From NCBI GenBank assembly GCA_004563195.1, contig SFTJ01000048.1:1-26251 (forward strand): DNA of 26,251 nt, written 5' to 3'. Under the pieces are notes generated by a model. It saw only the letters and a program-made list of their open reading frames with translations. It was not told where the DNA came from and did no database searches. This document shows, one piece after another, positions 7,835 through 15,150 of this stretch (positions are counted from its first letter, which is position 1; each line of letters opens with the position of its first letter). The DNA is from a bacterium (GTDB taxonomy: Bacteria > Bacteroidota > Bacteroidia > Bacteroidales > Muribaculaceae). The translations under genes were made by a program, and so were the position numbers.

Positions 7835-8182
7835 CTATGCCTTTTGATTTGATTCAAACAATGGCTGAAACGAAATCATTTTCGGATATTTCGAAAATAC
7901 GAATAATGTTACCGGACATAACCAAACATCACCTTCTCCACGATAATCGTAGAAAGCTCCTCCTGTAAGAGTATAACTACGTCTTCTTAAAGTATATGGC
8001 GATATTTCTTTAGTTGTATTTACCAATATCTTAACAACTTTCTTACCCATTTGGTCTGATATTTCATCAAGGATCTTATGTGCTCCACCTACCATAAGAA
8101 GGGCTGACTTTGGACCTACCCAATTAGGAAGGACAATGTACCAACTACTACCTTCCTTTTCAAATGTTAATTCTTTTTGCAT
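7835..8182 (-). CDS. small protein, possibly DUF6717-like
   Basis: This 115-residue soluble protein has no signal peptide or membrane segment. Its layout is an N-terminal strand and aromatic motif 'SSWYIVLPNW', a 'LLMVGGAHKILDEIS' helix, and a C-terminal 'GGAFYDYRGEGDVWLCPVT' motif followed by 'FVFSKYPKMISF'. That arrangement reminds me of DUF6717 proteins, whose function I do not know. The resemblance is from memory and not checked. It is the third gene of the minus-strand cassette, 60 bp behind the vWA protein, and probably co-transcribed with it. The context suggests a role linked to ADP-ribose or nucleotide processing, but nothing in the protein itself shows this. Confidence 0.6.
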   Translation of the reverse strand: MQKELTFEKEGSSWYIVLPNWVGPKSALLMVGGAHKILDEISDQMGKKVVKILVNTTKEISPYTLRRRSYTLTGGAFYDYRGEGDVWLCPVTLFVFSKYPKMISFQPLFESNQKA

Positions 8183-8242
8183 AATCTATTTCTTTTTTTT
8201 AAAACGGTCAATAAAAACTAAAACTTAATTATTTCGTATCGA

Positions 8243-9319
8243 TTAGAACATCTTTATGCCCAATGCCCACCAGAAGTCGGCAGGAAGGCTTATATTTTCC
8301 ATTCGGATGCAATCACTGAACAGCGGCGCCACTTGCATGGGCGTGAGTCCGGCATTGCCGCAACCAATTCGGGTAACCAAGAATCGCGTCTCCGGATGCT
8401 CTTCGGCAAACTTAACGAAGCGGCCAACGGCTGCTACAAGTTCTTCAAAGCTTCCTGTGGTGGGGATGGCATAGCTGCGGCCTTGCAGACCTTCACCCTG
8501 ACCCCGAACGGCGCCAAAGTGGCGCATGGCATATGCAGCTGCCCCACCGTTGTGCTGACCGTGCGCATTGCTGCCAAATACGAAGATTTCGTTCTCTTGC
8601 AGGCGATTGATATGGTCGGGCGTTACGCGCGGGCTGTAGTATTCCTTTGCGAAACGACGCTTTCTCTCCATTCTCTCTTTGTCGGACAAATCACATTCTT
8701 CTGAATACATTATCGACATCTTCTTAAAATAAGAGAGACGCGACGAACTCTCTTTCGCCCAAGTATTGCCGGCGCCACGGCTGTCGTGGCTGAATTCCAC
8801 CACATTGTCTATGGCGAGCAAGTCGGTTACTTGCTTCACATTGTGTGCCGATCCCATGTAGGAAAACGACCATCCATCGGCTTTGAGTTTATCGATAAGT
8901 TTACGCAAAGCACTTGCAGTCCACTCACGCGATGAATTTTCCAATCCGTCGGTCAAAACTGTCACCACAGCCGTGGCATCGCTGTCATTCTTTATCTTTT
9001 CATAAAGTTTGGTCAACGACTCTCCCATGGCATCGTAGAGCGGAGTACAGCCCGATGGACTATAATCAGTGAACTCTCCGACATTCGATATAGGCTGATT
9101 GTCGATGATTGTACGCACATCGGGTCTATCTGAGCCGCTGTCGAAAGTCACCAATGTGAGTGTGTGCTTCTGTGTAGCCGCAAATTCCTCTTGCGCTTTG
9201 CGGATGGTGCCGATGGTTTCGTTGATTCCTGAGAGCGTAGCCTTTACAAGACCACCCATCGAACCGCTCTCGTCCACGATAATAAGATTGTAGATACGTG
9301 CTATTCCATTTTTATTCAT
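8243..9319 (-). CDS. vWA domain fused to A1S_2505-like (phage-associated) domain
   Basis: The 358-residue cytoplasmic protein has two clear parts. Residues about 8-195 are a von Willebrand A domain with a complete metal site: D16-E-S18-G-S20, T92 in 'SGCTPLYDAM' and D124 in 'VLTDGLEN'. Residues about 240-358 begin 'ENEIFVFGSNAHGQHNGGAA' and contain 'GQGEGLQGRSYAIPT' and 'VTRIGCGNAGL'. This pattern occurs in the A1S_2505 phage non-structural protein family and looks to me like a macro-domain-type nucleotide-binding fold, though that is inference. A basic helical linker (about 200-235) joins them. The gene lies 67 bp downstream of an ADP-ribosylglycohydrolase. A role in sensing or scaffolding around ADP-ribosylated targets is suggested by the context, not demonstrated. 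Confidence 0.85.
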   Translation of the reverse strand: MNKNGIARIYNLIIVDESGSMGGLVKATLSGINETIGTIRKAQEEFAATQKHTLTLVTFDSGSDRPDVRTIIDNQPISNVGEFTDYSPSGCTPLYDAMGESLTKLYEKIKNDSDATAVVTVLTDGLENSSREWTASALRKLIDKLKADGWSFSYMGSAHNVKQVTDLLAIDNVVEFSHDSRGAGNTWAKESSSRLSYFKKMSIMYSEECDLSDKERMERKRRFAKEYYSPRVTPDHINRLQENEIFVFGSNAHGQHNGGAAAYAMRHFGAVRGQGEGLQGRSYAIPTTGSFEELVAAVGRFVKFAEEHPETRFLVTRIGCGNAGLTPMQVAPLFSDCIRMENISLPADFWWALGIKMF

Positions 9320-9386
9320 ATCTGAAAAGTTTTGAAAAAAGATTATTTGTTAATATGTTATTTGTCTCAATTATTTCCTTTACCGA

Positions 9387-10172
9387 TTATTTGCCCGGAT
9401 ATCTGCTTTCGAATTCGGTAATAATGTTCTTGAAAGCCTCCGGAAGGGTGTTCATGGCGTGCTGACGCAACTCATCGGGTACACCGAAGTATGCTTCGGC
9501 TATGCTGCCGGTGATGCACCCCAAGGTGTCGCTGTCGCCGCCTATGCTTATGGCACAGCGCACACAGTCCTCAAAGTCGCAGCCGTCGAGAAATGCCACT
9601 ATGGCTTGCGGCACGGTGTCCTGACAAGTGGATCCCCAGCCGTAGGTGGCGCGTATGTCATCGCAAGTGAAGCGCAGATTGTAGCCAAAACGGCGCTCCA
9701 ACTCATCGCGTATCTCCTCCTTGGTGCTGCCCATGCGAGCCATCATTATCGCCAAGGCAGTGGCTTGTGCGCCCTTAATGCCCTCGGGATGGTTGTGCGT
9801 ACATTCTGCCGAAGCTCGTGCCATGGCAAGCACCTCTTCCACGCTGTTGCATGCCCAACCCACGGCTCCCACTCGCATGGCGCTGCCGTTACCGCAACTG
9901 TTATACGGCTTCATGTCGCCGGCATGCAGCCAACTCAAAAACCCCGTGCCGTAGCCACCCATCGGATTGGGGTAGTCGGTGGCAAAACGGTGGTAATAAT
10001 TGCCCACCTCATCCGTTTTGGCGCCGTCTAATATCCATTGAGCCGTAGCCATAGAGAGAATGGTGTCGTCGGTCCACTTACTCCGCTCCGTAAATAGCGG
10101 AAATTCCTTTGTCTTGATATTGGCGAACTCGTAGATGCTGCCTACTATGTCACCGATTACTGCTCCTATCAT
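9387..10172 (-). CDS. ADP-ribosylglycohydrolase (DraG/ARH family)
   Basis: The 261-residue protein matches the DraG/ARH fold that removes ADP-ribose from proteins, nucleic acids or small molecules using two metal ions. It opens with 'MIGAVIGDIVGS', the family N-terminus. It carries the first metal motif T34-D35-D36 in 'WTDDTILSMA', the central 'GNGSAMRVGAVG', and the C-terminal metal motif GGDSDT (211-216). All key acidic residues appear present. An upstream in-frame ATG at 10229 exists, but the likely promoter -7 box (10215-10222) lies inside that extension, so I chose the ATG at 10172. It is the first gene of a three-gene minus-strand cassette with the vWA-A1S_2505 and DUF6717-like proteins. 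No partner ADP-ribosyltransferase is visible in the window. Confidence 0.92.
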   Translation of the reverse strand: MIGAVIGDIVGSIYEFANIKTKEFPLFTERSKWTDDTILSMATAQWILDGAKTDEVGNYYHRFATDYPNPMGGYGTGFLSWLHAGDMKPYNSCGNGSAMRVGAVGWACNSVEEVLAMARASAECTHNHPEGIKGAQATALAIMMARMGSTKEEIRDELERRFGYNLRFTCDDIRATYGWGSTCQDTVPQAIVAFLDGCDFEDCVRCAISIGGDSDTLGCITGSIAEAYFGVPDELRQHAMNTLPEAFKNIITEFESRYPGK

Positions 10173-10214
10173 ATATATGTTATGTTTTATTGTTGTTGTG
10201 TAAATTTCACGCAA

Positions 10215-10246
10215 CAAAGTTATAGACAATTTTTGGGATAAACAAA
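10215..10246 (-). promoter_or_regulatory. consensus Bacteroidetes promoter for the ADP-ribosylglycohydrolase cassette
   Basis: On the minus strand, TTTG (10243-10246) and TAACTTTG (10215-10222) are separated by exactly 20 bases, a full match to the Bacteroidetes -33/-7 consensus. Transcription would start near 10208, giving a leader of about 35 bases to the ATG at 10172. Confidence 0.7.
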
Positions 10247-10250
10247 TATT

Positions 10251-10269
10251 TTGCGTAAAAAATACGCAA
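10251..10269. promoter_or_regulatory. perfect palindrome TTGCGTA-N5-TACGCAA, candidate operator
   Basis: TTGCGTA (10251-10257) and TACGCAA (10263-10269) form a perfect 7-bp inverted repeat around five A's. It sits immediately upstream of the -33 element of the cassette promoter. A further half-site, TTGCGTG on the minus strand (10208-10214), lies directly after the -7 box. Half-sites on both sides of the promoter fit a regulator-binding site. The regulator is unknown. Confidence 0.5.
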
Positions 10270-10471
10270 GAGCATCAAAAAAATTTTTCAAAACAACAAA
10301 AAAAGCCCTCACAGATAGCTCAGAATGCACCTCCGCCGCTGTTGACAATAATCCGGTTTCTCCCCCTAAAAACAAATGTACTTTTCATTATGGTCATACA
10401 AAAGAGCAAATAACTCACCCGGAGATTCTCCGAATTGGCTACAATGATAAGAATAATGCCAACAAAAACAG

Positions 10472-10511
10472 AACCGCCGTCGATGGATGGATATCATCAT
10501 CGGCGGCGGTT
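10472..10511 (-). terminator. 14-bp stem hairpin, probable leftward terminator
   Basis: AACCGCCGTCGATG (10472-10485) pairs with CATCGGCGGCGGTT (10498-10511) over 14 positions with one G-T pair and a 12-base loop. Reading leftward, the stem is followed by CTGTTTTTGTT, a T-rich tail. It lies about 180 bp downstream of the FKBP gene and probably ends the five-gene operon. The rest of 10270-10687 shows no supported gene: a plus-strand frame there (10251-10619) has no motif and begins within the promoter region. Confidence 0.65.
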
Positions 10512-10687
10512 ATATTAGTTTGCGTGAGTAATCAATACACTATTGGCAATGGTGGAGCATCTACTGCATCGAGCGACAAATATAAAAAAGGACGAATCTT
10601 TTACACACGAAGCTCTTAATTACAAACTATTTGATACTCAGCTTGGAAGCATTATAATAAATAATTCTATCGCCGGAGTGCAGCTAT

Positions 10688-11086
10688 TTACGCTATGCTT
10701 ATGAGTTCGATTTCGAAAATTAGAGTAGAACCGCCGGGGATGCCGGGTTGTGAAAATTTGCCGTAGCCCATTTCGGCGGGGAGATAAATCTCCCATTTGT
10801 CGCCCACGCACATGTGCTGAAGGGCTATAACCCAACCTTCCACAAGGTCGCGCAGGCGCGCTGCCAATGGTGCACCGCCGAGGCTGCTGTCGAATTTCTT
10901 ACCGTTGATGGTGCGCCCGGTGTAGTGGGCTGTTATCACGCTGCGTGGTGTGGGATGCACGCCATCGTTTTTGCCTGTGGCGAGCACTTTGTAATAGATG
11001 CCTTTGGGCAACGGCATCACGCCTTCTTCTTGCGCTTTTTGGGCAAGCCACTGCTTATTGGCTTGCGCATATTCTCGTTTGTTCAT
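10688..11086 (-). CDS. FKBP-type peptidyl-prolyl cis-trans isomerase
   Basis: The 132-residue protein catalyses prolyl bond isomerisation and assists folding. After a short helical N-terminus it contains one FKBP domain (about residues 30-131). Landmark motifs are 'SVITAHYTGRTINGKKFDSS' for the first strands, 'LVEGWVIALQHMCVGDKWEIYLP' carrying the active-site V-x-x-W-x-x-A-L pattern, and 'YGKFSQPGIPGGSTLIFEIELI' for the C-terminal strands. There is no signal peptide or lipobox, so it is probably cytoplasmic, unlike the lipoprotein FKBPs common in Bacteroidetes. It is the last gene of a five-gene minus-strand operon, 10 bp after an unknown protein. Confidence 0.93.
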   Translation of the reverse strand: MNKREYAQANKQWLAQKAQEEGVMPLPKGIYYKVLATGKNDGVHPTPRSVITAHYTGRTINGKKFDSSLGGAPLAARLRDLVEGWVIALQHMCVGDKWEIYLPAEMGYGKFSQPGIPGGSTLIFEIELISIA

Positions 11087-11096
11087 ATTATTTGTT

Positions 11097-11399
11097 TTAT
11101 ATGTTGATTATAAGCTCATTGAGTACATCTTCGCGAATGATTTTCGGCTTAGCCTTTCCTGCCAATATGAGAATTTTCTTGCCGTTGCGATAGATGTGGA
11201 GTTGGCGGGCGCGAACCACGGCTGTGAGCGTAGTGTCGTGCTGCATGGCTTGCCAGATGGGATAATACACGCCATCGGGCTCAAAGAGTTTTCGCTGCAG
11301 ATGCGAGCACATATTCGGCCGCAGGTCTTCTGCTACGATGCCGGGCACTTCGGGTGCCGAATTATCTACTTGCGCTTGGGTGATATTGTCGGTTGTCAT
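11097..11399 (-). CDS. hypothetical protein, 100 residues
   Basis: I do not recognise this protein. It is soluble, with no signal peptide. An apparently disordered N-terminus (about 1-25) precedes a mixed alpha/beta region with 'RKLFEPDGVYYPIWQAMQ', a hydrophobic strand pair 'ARQLHIYRNGKKILILAGK' and a closing helix 'REDVLNELIIN'. It is read as a real gene because it fits tightly in the operon: 22 bp after the SDR gene and 10 bp before the FKBP gene. The lysine-rich centre could bind nucleic acid, but this is speculation. Confidence 0.7.
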   Translation of the reverse strand: MTTDNITQAQVDNSAPEVPGIVAEDLRPNMCSHLQRKLFEPDGVYYPIWQAMQHDTTLTAVVRARQLHIYRNGKKILILAGKAKPKIIREDVLNELIINI

Positions 11400-11421
11400 A
11401 ATTGTGATTGTTTATTTCGAG

Positions 11422-12288
11422 TTATTCGGTTCTAACGGGATGCTTTAGTGCTTCTTCTATTCCCTCTATACTGTCACGAAAGTGTATGCCGTATTTTGCC
11501 ACGAGCGAGCAGTCCATGGCGAGATTTCGACACTCAGGGGCATAACGCTCCTCATCGGGAAGAATCAGATTGGATGGCTGTTCCACGCCCATCAGTTTAG
11601 CTGCCTCGAGAAACAGTTCATAACTATTCCTGCTGTTTCCGCTGCCGAAATTGTAGATTCCGCCGGGTAGCGCGAGGGCTCGCTCTATGTTGCGCACCAC
11701 GTCCCACACATAGGTCACGCCGCGATATTCGTGCGTGGCGGCTTTGATGACGGTTCCTTCGGCGTTTGCCTTGTGCAGATTGACTAAAATATTGCTGTTG
11801 AGGCGCATACTGCTCTCGGGAAGGTCGTACATCCACGTCAGGCGCAGCCCCACGGCATCGGGCAGATTGCGCAACGCGCGTTGCTCGGCTTCGAGCTTAT
11901 GGTTGCCGTATACGTTCACGGGCTGAAGCGGGGCGTACTCGGGCAACGGCCCGAGCACGGGTGTGCCGTTATACACTTGGTCGCTCGACATAAACACCAG
12001 TTTGGCTCCTGTCAGTTTGCACGCCTTGGCTATACGCACCGTGCCTTGCACGTTAACGCGATGCGACTCCTCGGGGTGCTGCTCGCAGTACCAGGTGTTG
12101 CTCAGCGCGGCGCAGTGCACCACTGCTGCGGGCCGGTGCTCCTCGAGATAAGCCCTTACGGCTTCCTCACGGCTGATATTCAATTCGTTGTGCGTGGGCA
12201 GCAAGAGGTGGTATCTGTCTCTCAGCAAATAAGCCAATCGGCTGCCGAGAAATCCGCTTGCGCCGGTAATAAGTATGGTGGTTTTCAT
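11422..12288 (-). CDS. extended SDR, RmlD-like (dTDP-4-dehydrorhamnose reductase family)
   Basis: This 288-residue NAD(P)-dependent enzyme has the Rossmann glycine motif 'TGASGFLGS' (residues 7-15), 'VVHCAALSN' at the fourth strand, 'MSSDQVYNG' with the catalytic Ser/Thr region, and the Y-x-x-x-K active site in 'VYGNHK'. The RmlD-type pattern is further supported by 'GLRLTWMYD' and by the C-terminal 'DCSLVAKYGIHF'. The rhamnose-synthesis genes rmlA, rmlB and rmlC are not in this window, so a role in dTDP-rhamnose synthesis is not supported. It may act on another sugar nucleotide or metabolite. It is the third gene of the five-gene operon, 42 bp after the metallo-hydrolase and 22 bp before the unknown protein. 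Confidence 0.85.
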   Translation of the reverse strand: MKTTILITGASGFLGSRLAYLLRDRYHLLLPTHNELNISREEAVRAYLEEHRPAAVVHCAALSNTWYCEQHPEESHRVNVQGTVRIAKACKLTGAKLVFMSSDQVYNGTPVLGPLPEYAPLQPVNVYGNHKLEAEQRALRNLPDAVGLRLTWMYDLPESSMRLNSNILVNLHKANAEGTVIKAATHEYRGVTYVWDVVRNIERALALPGGIYNFGSGNSRNSYELFLEAAKLMGVEQPSNLILPDEERYAPECRNLAMDCSLVAKYGIHFRDSIEGIEEALKHPVRTE

Positions 12289-12330
12289 CGGGTGAATTAG
12301 GGTTTTCGTGGTGAAATAATCAGTTATTTT

Positions 12331-13152
12331 TTAAGCTTCATTGAGTTCTATCACGTCGCCGCAATGAAATTGCCGGATGCGAGGATTGGTCGCGGATAGA
12401 ATCCTAAAGCATCGGTCGCCGGTGCAATGCCCTGTGTAAAATACAGTTTGGGGATAGCCGGCGGCGAGATGATGAGCCAATTGCTCGAGTTGACCGTCGG
12501 ATTCGAAATTTTGGTCGGCACCGCTGTCAAGAAGATGAAATCCGCCTATGCTCACCGCCGGCGGCTGTGGCACCGACTCGAGAATATTGAGTATGCCGCT
12601 GTGGGCGCATCCGGTGAACAGCACGCCGTCGACTTCAAACGCCAGTTCGTGGCGAAAATCGTCGGGCACAAACTGCTGCGTGGCATCGCGAATAAGCAGA
12701 TTTTTGTCGCCCAAAGGCAACGGATGCCGGCAGGCAATATTGGCAAAAATGTGTATGTCGCCAATCGTGGTATTTTCTTCGATAAACACCATTCGTGCGC
12801 CGTATTTCGCAAAATCGATGTGGCTCGTGATGGAGTGGCGAATCCTCCGCACCGACACATATTCCGCACCGGGGATTCGGGCTGAAAGTATCACTTTAGC
12901 CTTCGAATTGATGTCGAGAAACGCCTGAAGACCGCCTATGTGGTCGCTGTGGCCGTGTGAGATGAGGCAGTAATCCACCTCTGCCAAATCCACTCCAAGC
13001 GCCCGAGCATTGGCGATAAATTGTGCCGAAGCTCCTGTATCGAAAAGAAATCGGCCCGCAGCACACTCCATATACACAGCGAGTCCATGCTCTGCCCCTA
13101 CAAGAGCCGAGCAAGCGCGATTGTCGCTCAATATTACTATTTTGGTGCTCAT
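12331..13152 (-). CDS. metallo-beta-lactamase-fold hydrolase
   Basis: The 273-residue protein is a cytoplasmic MBL-fold enzyme. It carries the metal motif HGHSDH at residues 66-71 in 'ISHGHSDHIGG', preceded by 'RFLFDTGAS'. Further candidate metal ligands lie in 'FTGCAHSG', 'GGFHLLDSG' and 'YTGHCTGDRCF'. This subfamily, of which the methanopterin-related beta-ribofuranosylaminobenzene-phosphate synthase is the named member, is widely annotated but mostly without proven substrate, so I make no substrate claim. A longer start at 13179 exists (nine extra residues); I prefer the ATG at 13152 because 'MSTKIVILSDN' begins directly with the first strand. It is the second gene of the operon, 58 bp after the flavoprotein gene. 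Confidence 0.88.
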   Translation of the reverse strand: MSTKIVILSDNRACSALVGAEHGLAVYMECAAGRFLFDTGASAQFIANARALGVDLAEVDYCLISHGHSDHIGGLQAFLDINSKAKVILSARIPGAEYVSVRRIRHSITSHIDFAKYGARMVFIEENTTIGDIHIFANIACRHPLPLGDKNLLIRDATQQFVPDDFRHELAFEVDGVLFTGCAHSGILNILESVPQPPAVSIGGFHLLDSGADQNFESDGQLEQLAHHLAAGYPQTVFYTGHCTGDRCFRILSATNPRIRQFHCGDVIELNEA

Positions 13153-13210
13153 AATGCCCAATTTTGTCGTGATTCTCATTTTTTACTACCATCTAAGCTT
13201 GCTCGCTTAA

Positions 13211-13720
13211 TTATGGCTTTTGCTTTACCTCATCGCCGTTTTTGTCGTAAAGTTTGCGTTTGCCCACAGGCGGCTCGGTGAGGGTGATTCTCACCACCGC
13301 AGTGCGGCTAAGCGAACGCTCTATGGCGGCATCGAACGCGTGGATGTGCTGAGGCAAAAAACGCTCGCATATCAGCCTTAGGGCTTCGATTTTCTCCTCA
13401 TCGGTGTCTACTATCTCGGCTTTGCCGAAGGCTACCGCCGACTGAAACTGAAGCGTAAAACTGCCGTCTTTGGGTCCCACCGTGGGCGTGCAGCGAGTCA
13501 CAGCCGAGAGGCACACCTCGGGATGCGCCTTGATGGCATCGAGCTTCTTTCCCTCGAGAGCACTGTGAAAATACCAATGCACATCATCGCCCGACGCCAA
13601 CGATAGTGGCAAACCGTATGCTTCGCCATCGGCATCTACAAAACTAACCGTTATATATGGTGCCTTGTGCATCACATCCAGTGCCCAATGGCTATCCATT
13701 TCTCTTGATTTCTTTCTCAT
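13211..13720 (-). CDS. pyridoxamine 5'-phosphate oxidase-like flavoprotein
   Basis: This 169-residue split-barrel protein belongs to the PNPOx-like superfamily, whose members bind FMN, heme or F420. The opening 'MRKKSREMD...A..VMHKAPYITVSFVDADG' and 'YGLPLSLASGDDVHWYFHSA' match the small family that includes the nitroimidazole-resistance Nim proteins. 'HSALEGKKLDAIKAHPEVCL' forms the expected cofactor region. Resistance function is not claimed, since most such proteins are of unknown role. The start at 13720 is supported because the MRKK-RE opening is itself typical of the family. It is the first gene of a five-gene operon. A TAACTTTG box lies 5 bp upstream of the start codon, so the transcript may have almost no leader. 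Confidence 0.85.
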   Translation of the reverse strand: MRKKSREMDSHWALDVMHKAPYITVSFVDADGEAYGLPLSLASGDDVHWYFHSALEGKKLDAIKAHPEVCLSAVTRCTPTVGPKDGSFTLQFQSAVAFGKAEIVDTDEEKIEALRLICERFLPQHIHAFDAAIERSLSRTAVVRITLTEPPVGKRKLYDKNGDEVKQKP

Positions 13721-13725
13721 AGAAG

Positions 13726-13733
13726 CAAAGTTA
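13726..13733 (-). promoter_or_regulatory. -7 promoter box (TAACTTTG) next to the start codon
   Basis: On the minus strand, TAACTTTG at 13726-13733 is an exact TAnnTTTG match only 5 bp upstream of the ATG at 13718-13720. No clear TTTG is found 19-21 bases further upstream, where only T-rich sequence is present. If active, it would give a leaderless or near-leaderless mRNA for the operon. The match could also be chance. Confidence 0.35.
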
Positions 13734-13926
13734 GTTAAAAATCCTATTAAAACCGAGAAAAAAACAGTGCAAATAATCTACCTCTCGGCATGGTGATGAT
13801 GTTATCACAGATTATCGCCTAGCAAGAGCATCATTTTTCACAAGGCTAATGCATTTAGACCGCCATAGGTAAGAATGCTGCATAGGGTGCTACATCGTGT
13901 GTATGCCCATATCAAGCCATATATAA

Positions 13927-14190
13927 GGCTCGCAACCGATAATCGTGGTGCTCACACGCAGCAAATTCAAGGTTGTTCCGATGAAATTCCGCCCGTTGTT
14001 CGATGCCGGACGGTTGTTAATAATCTTCCTCGGCTACGGCTCTCACCCATGCCGAGAATATGCCGCCCAACGCAACGAATATGTTGCCTCAATAGCCGAC
14101 CGCCTCGTGTTCGCATCAATCAATCCCGAAAGCTCACTCTACCCCATTTTCTCAAAATATGAGCAGAAATCGGTTCTTCTCTCCGAATAG
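13927..14190 (+). pseudogene. fragment resembling a SLOG/DprA-like domain
   Basis: A short plus-strand frame with an upstream TAA at 13924 reads 'PIIVVLTRSKFKVVPM', 'PLFDAGRLLIIFLGYGS', 'REYAAQRNEYVASIADRLVFAS' and ends at TAG (14188-14190). The order of a 'P-I-x-V-L' strand, an 'L-F-x-x-G-R-L-L-I' strand, 'A-x-x-R-N-x-x-I-A-x-x-A-D' and 'L-V-x-A' is what I recall for DprA-type SLOG Rossmannoid proteins. The N-terminal third and the end of the fold are missing, so it looks like a remnant. An ATG at 13981 or 13945 could still start a small protein. The surrounding 13734-13926 and 14191-14347 show nothing else convincing. Confidence 0.42.
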
Positions 14191-14347
14191 TTTATTCGCT
14201 ACAAAGAAATTTGACTCTGGCATAAAAGCTTGCCATCAAAAAATCTCGCTATTTCTTGCCGGGGGCTTGTGGATTTCGATTATTCTGGCGAAATTTGCCC
14301 CATTAGATATTTATTCACACCACTAACACAAAAATAGTTTTTTAGAA

Positions 14348-15121
14348 ATGAAAAAAATCGCTCTTATTACGGGTGCTACGAGTGGCATTGGTGAGGCTTG
14401 TGCGAGGCGTTTTGCTCTCGGGGGTTATAACCTTATTCTCACTGCGCGCCGCGCCGATAAGTTGGCTGGGCTTAAGGCTGAACTTGAGGCTGTGGATGCT
14501 GGCGGTGAGCCGGTGAGGGTGCGCACTTTGACTTTCGATGTGCGCGATGCTCAAGCTGCCCAAGCTGCCATCGAGTCGCTCGAACCGGAATGGCAAACCA
14601 TAGATGTGCTCATCAATAATGCCGGTCTGGCGCTCGGCTTGGATAAGGAATATGAGGGCAACCCCGATGACTGGGCCACTATGATTGACACCAACATTAA
14701 GGGATTACTCACTATGACTCGCCTTATAGTGCCTGCCATGGTGAAGCGCAACGAGGGCCATGTGATAAATGTGGGCAGCGTGGCGGGCGACGCGGCTTAT
14801 GCCGGCGGCAATGTGTACTGCGCCACCAAGGCTGCCGTGAAAGCTATCACCGACGGCTTGCGCATCGATGTGGCTGAGTCGGCTGTTCGCGTCACCAACC
14901 TCAAACCGGGACTCGTGGAGACAAATTTCAGCAACGTCCGCTTCCATGGCGACACCGAGCGCGCCGACAATGTGTATCGCGGCATCACTCCCCTCACGGG
15001 TGCCGATATTGCCGATGTGGCTTTCTATGCCGCAAGTGCGCCCAAGCATGTGCAGATAGCCGAAGTGCTTATCCTCGCCACCCATCAAGCCAACGGCAGC
15101 TACATCTACCGCGAACCATAG
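14348..15121 (+). CDS. ydfG: YdfG-like NADP-dependent short-chain dehydrogenase
   Basis: The 257-residue classical SDR probably oxidises 3-hydroxy acids or serine-like substrates, as YdfG does in other bacteria, but the substrate is inferred only from family. It carries the glycine-rich 'TGATSGIG' (residues 8-15) and an arginine pair 'TARRADKL' after the second strand, which favours NADP. It also has 'NNAGLAL' and the catalytic set: Asn in 'IDTNIKG', Ser in 'NVGSVAG', and Tyr/Lys in 'YCATK'. 'LKPGLVETNF' completes the core. Length is standard. It is a single-gene unit closed by a strong terminator at 15151-15192. The upstream promoter is not clear. Confidence 0.9.
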   Translation: MKKIALITGATSGIGEACARRFALGGYNLILTARRADKLAGLKAELEAVDAGGEPVRVRTLTFDVRDAQAAQAAIESLEPEWQTIDVLINNAGLALGLDKEYEGNPDDWATMIDTNIKGLLTMTRLIVPAMVKRNEGHVINVGSVAGDAAYAGGNVYCATKAAVKAITDGLRIDVAESAVRVTNLKPGLVETNFSNVRFHGDTERADNVYRGITPLTGADIADVAFYAASAPKHVQIAEVLILATHQANGSYIYREP

Positions 15122-15150
15122 TAGTTATATCCGACATAATGAAAGTACAC

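Noticed and set aside
8243..10172. DarT/DarG-type toxin-antitoxin system
   Set aside because: There is no DarT-like ADP-ribosyltransferase; the hydrolase is of the DraG/ARH type, not a DarG macrodomain.
10251..10619. Plus-strand hypothetical gene of 122 codons
   Set aside because: It starts inside the palindrome and promoter region of the divergent cassette, crosses a strong terminator-like hairpin and has low-complexity composition.
11422..12288. Rhamnose biosynthesis locus
   Set aside because: Only an RmlD-like reductase is present; rmlA, rmlB and rmlC are absent from the window.
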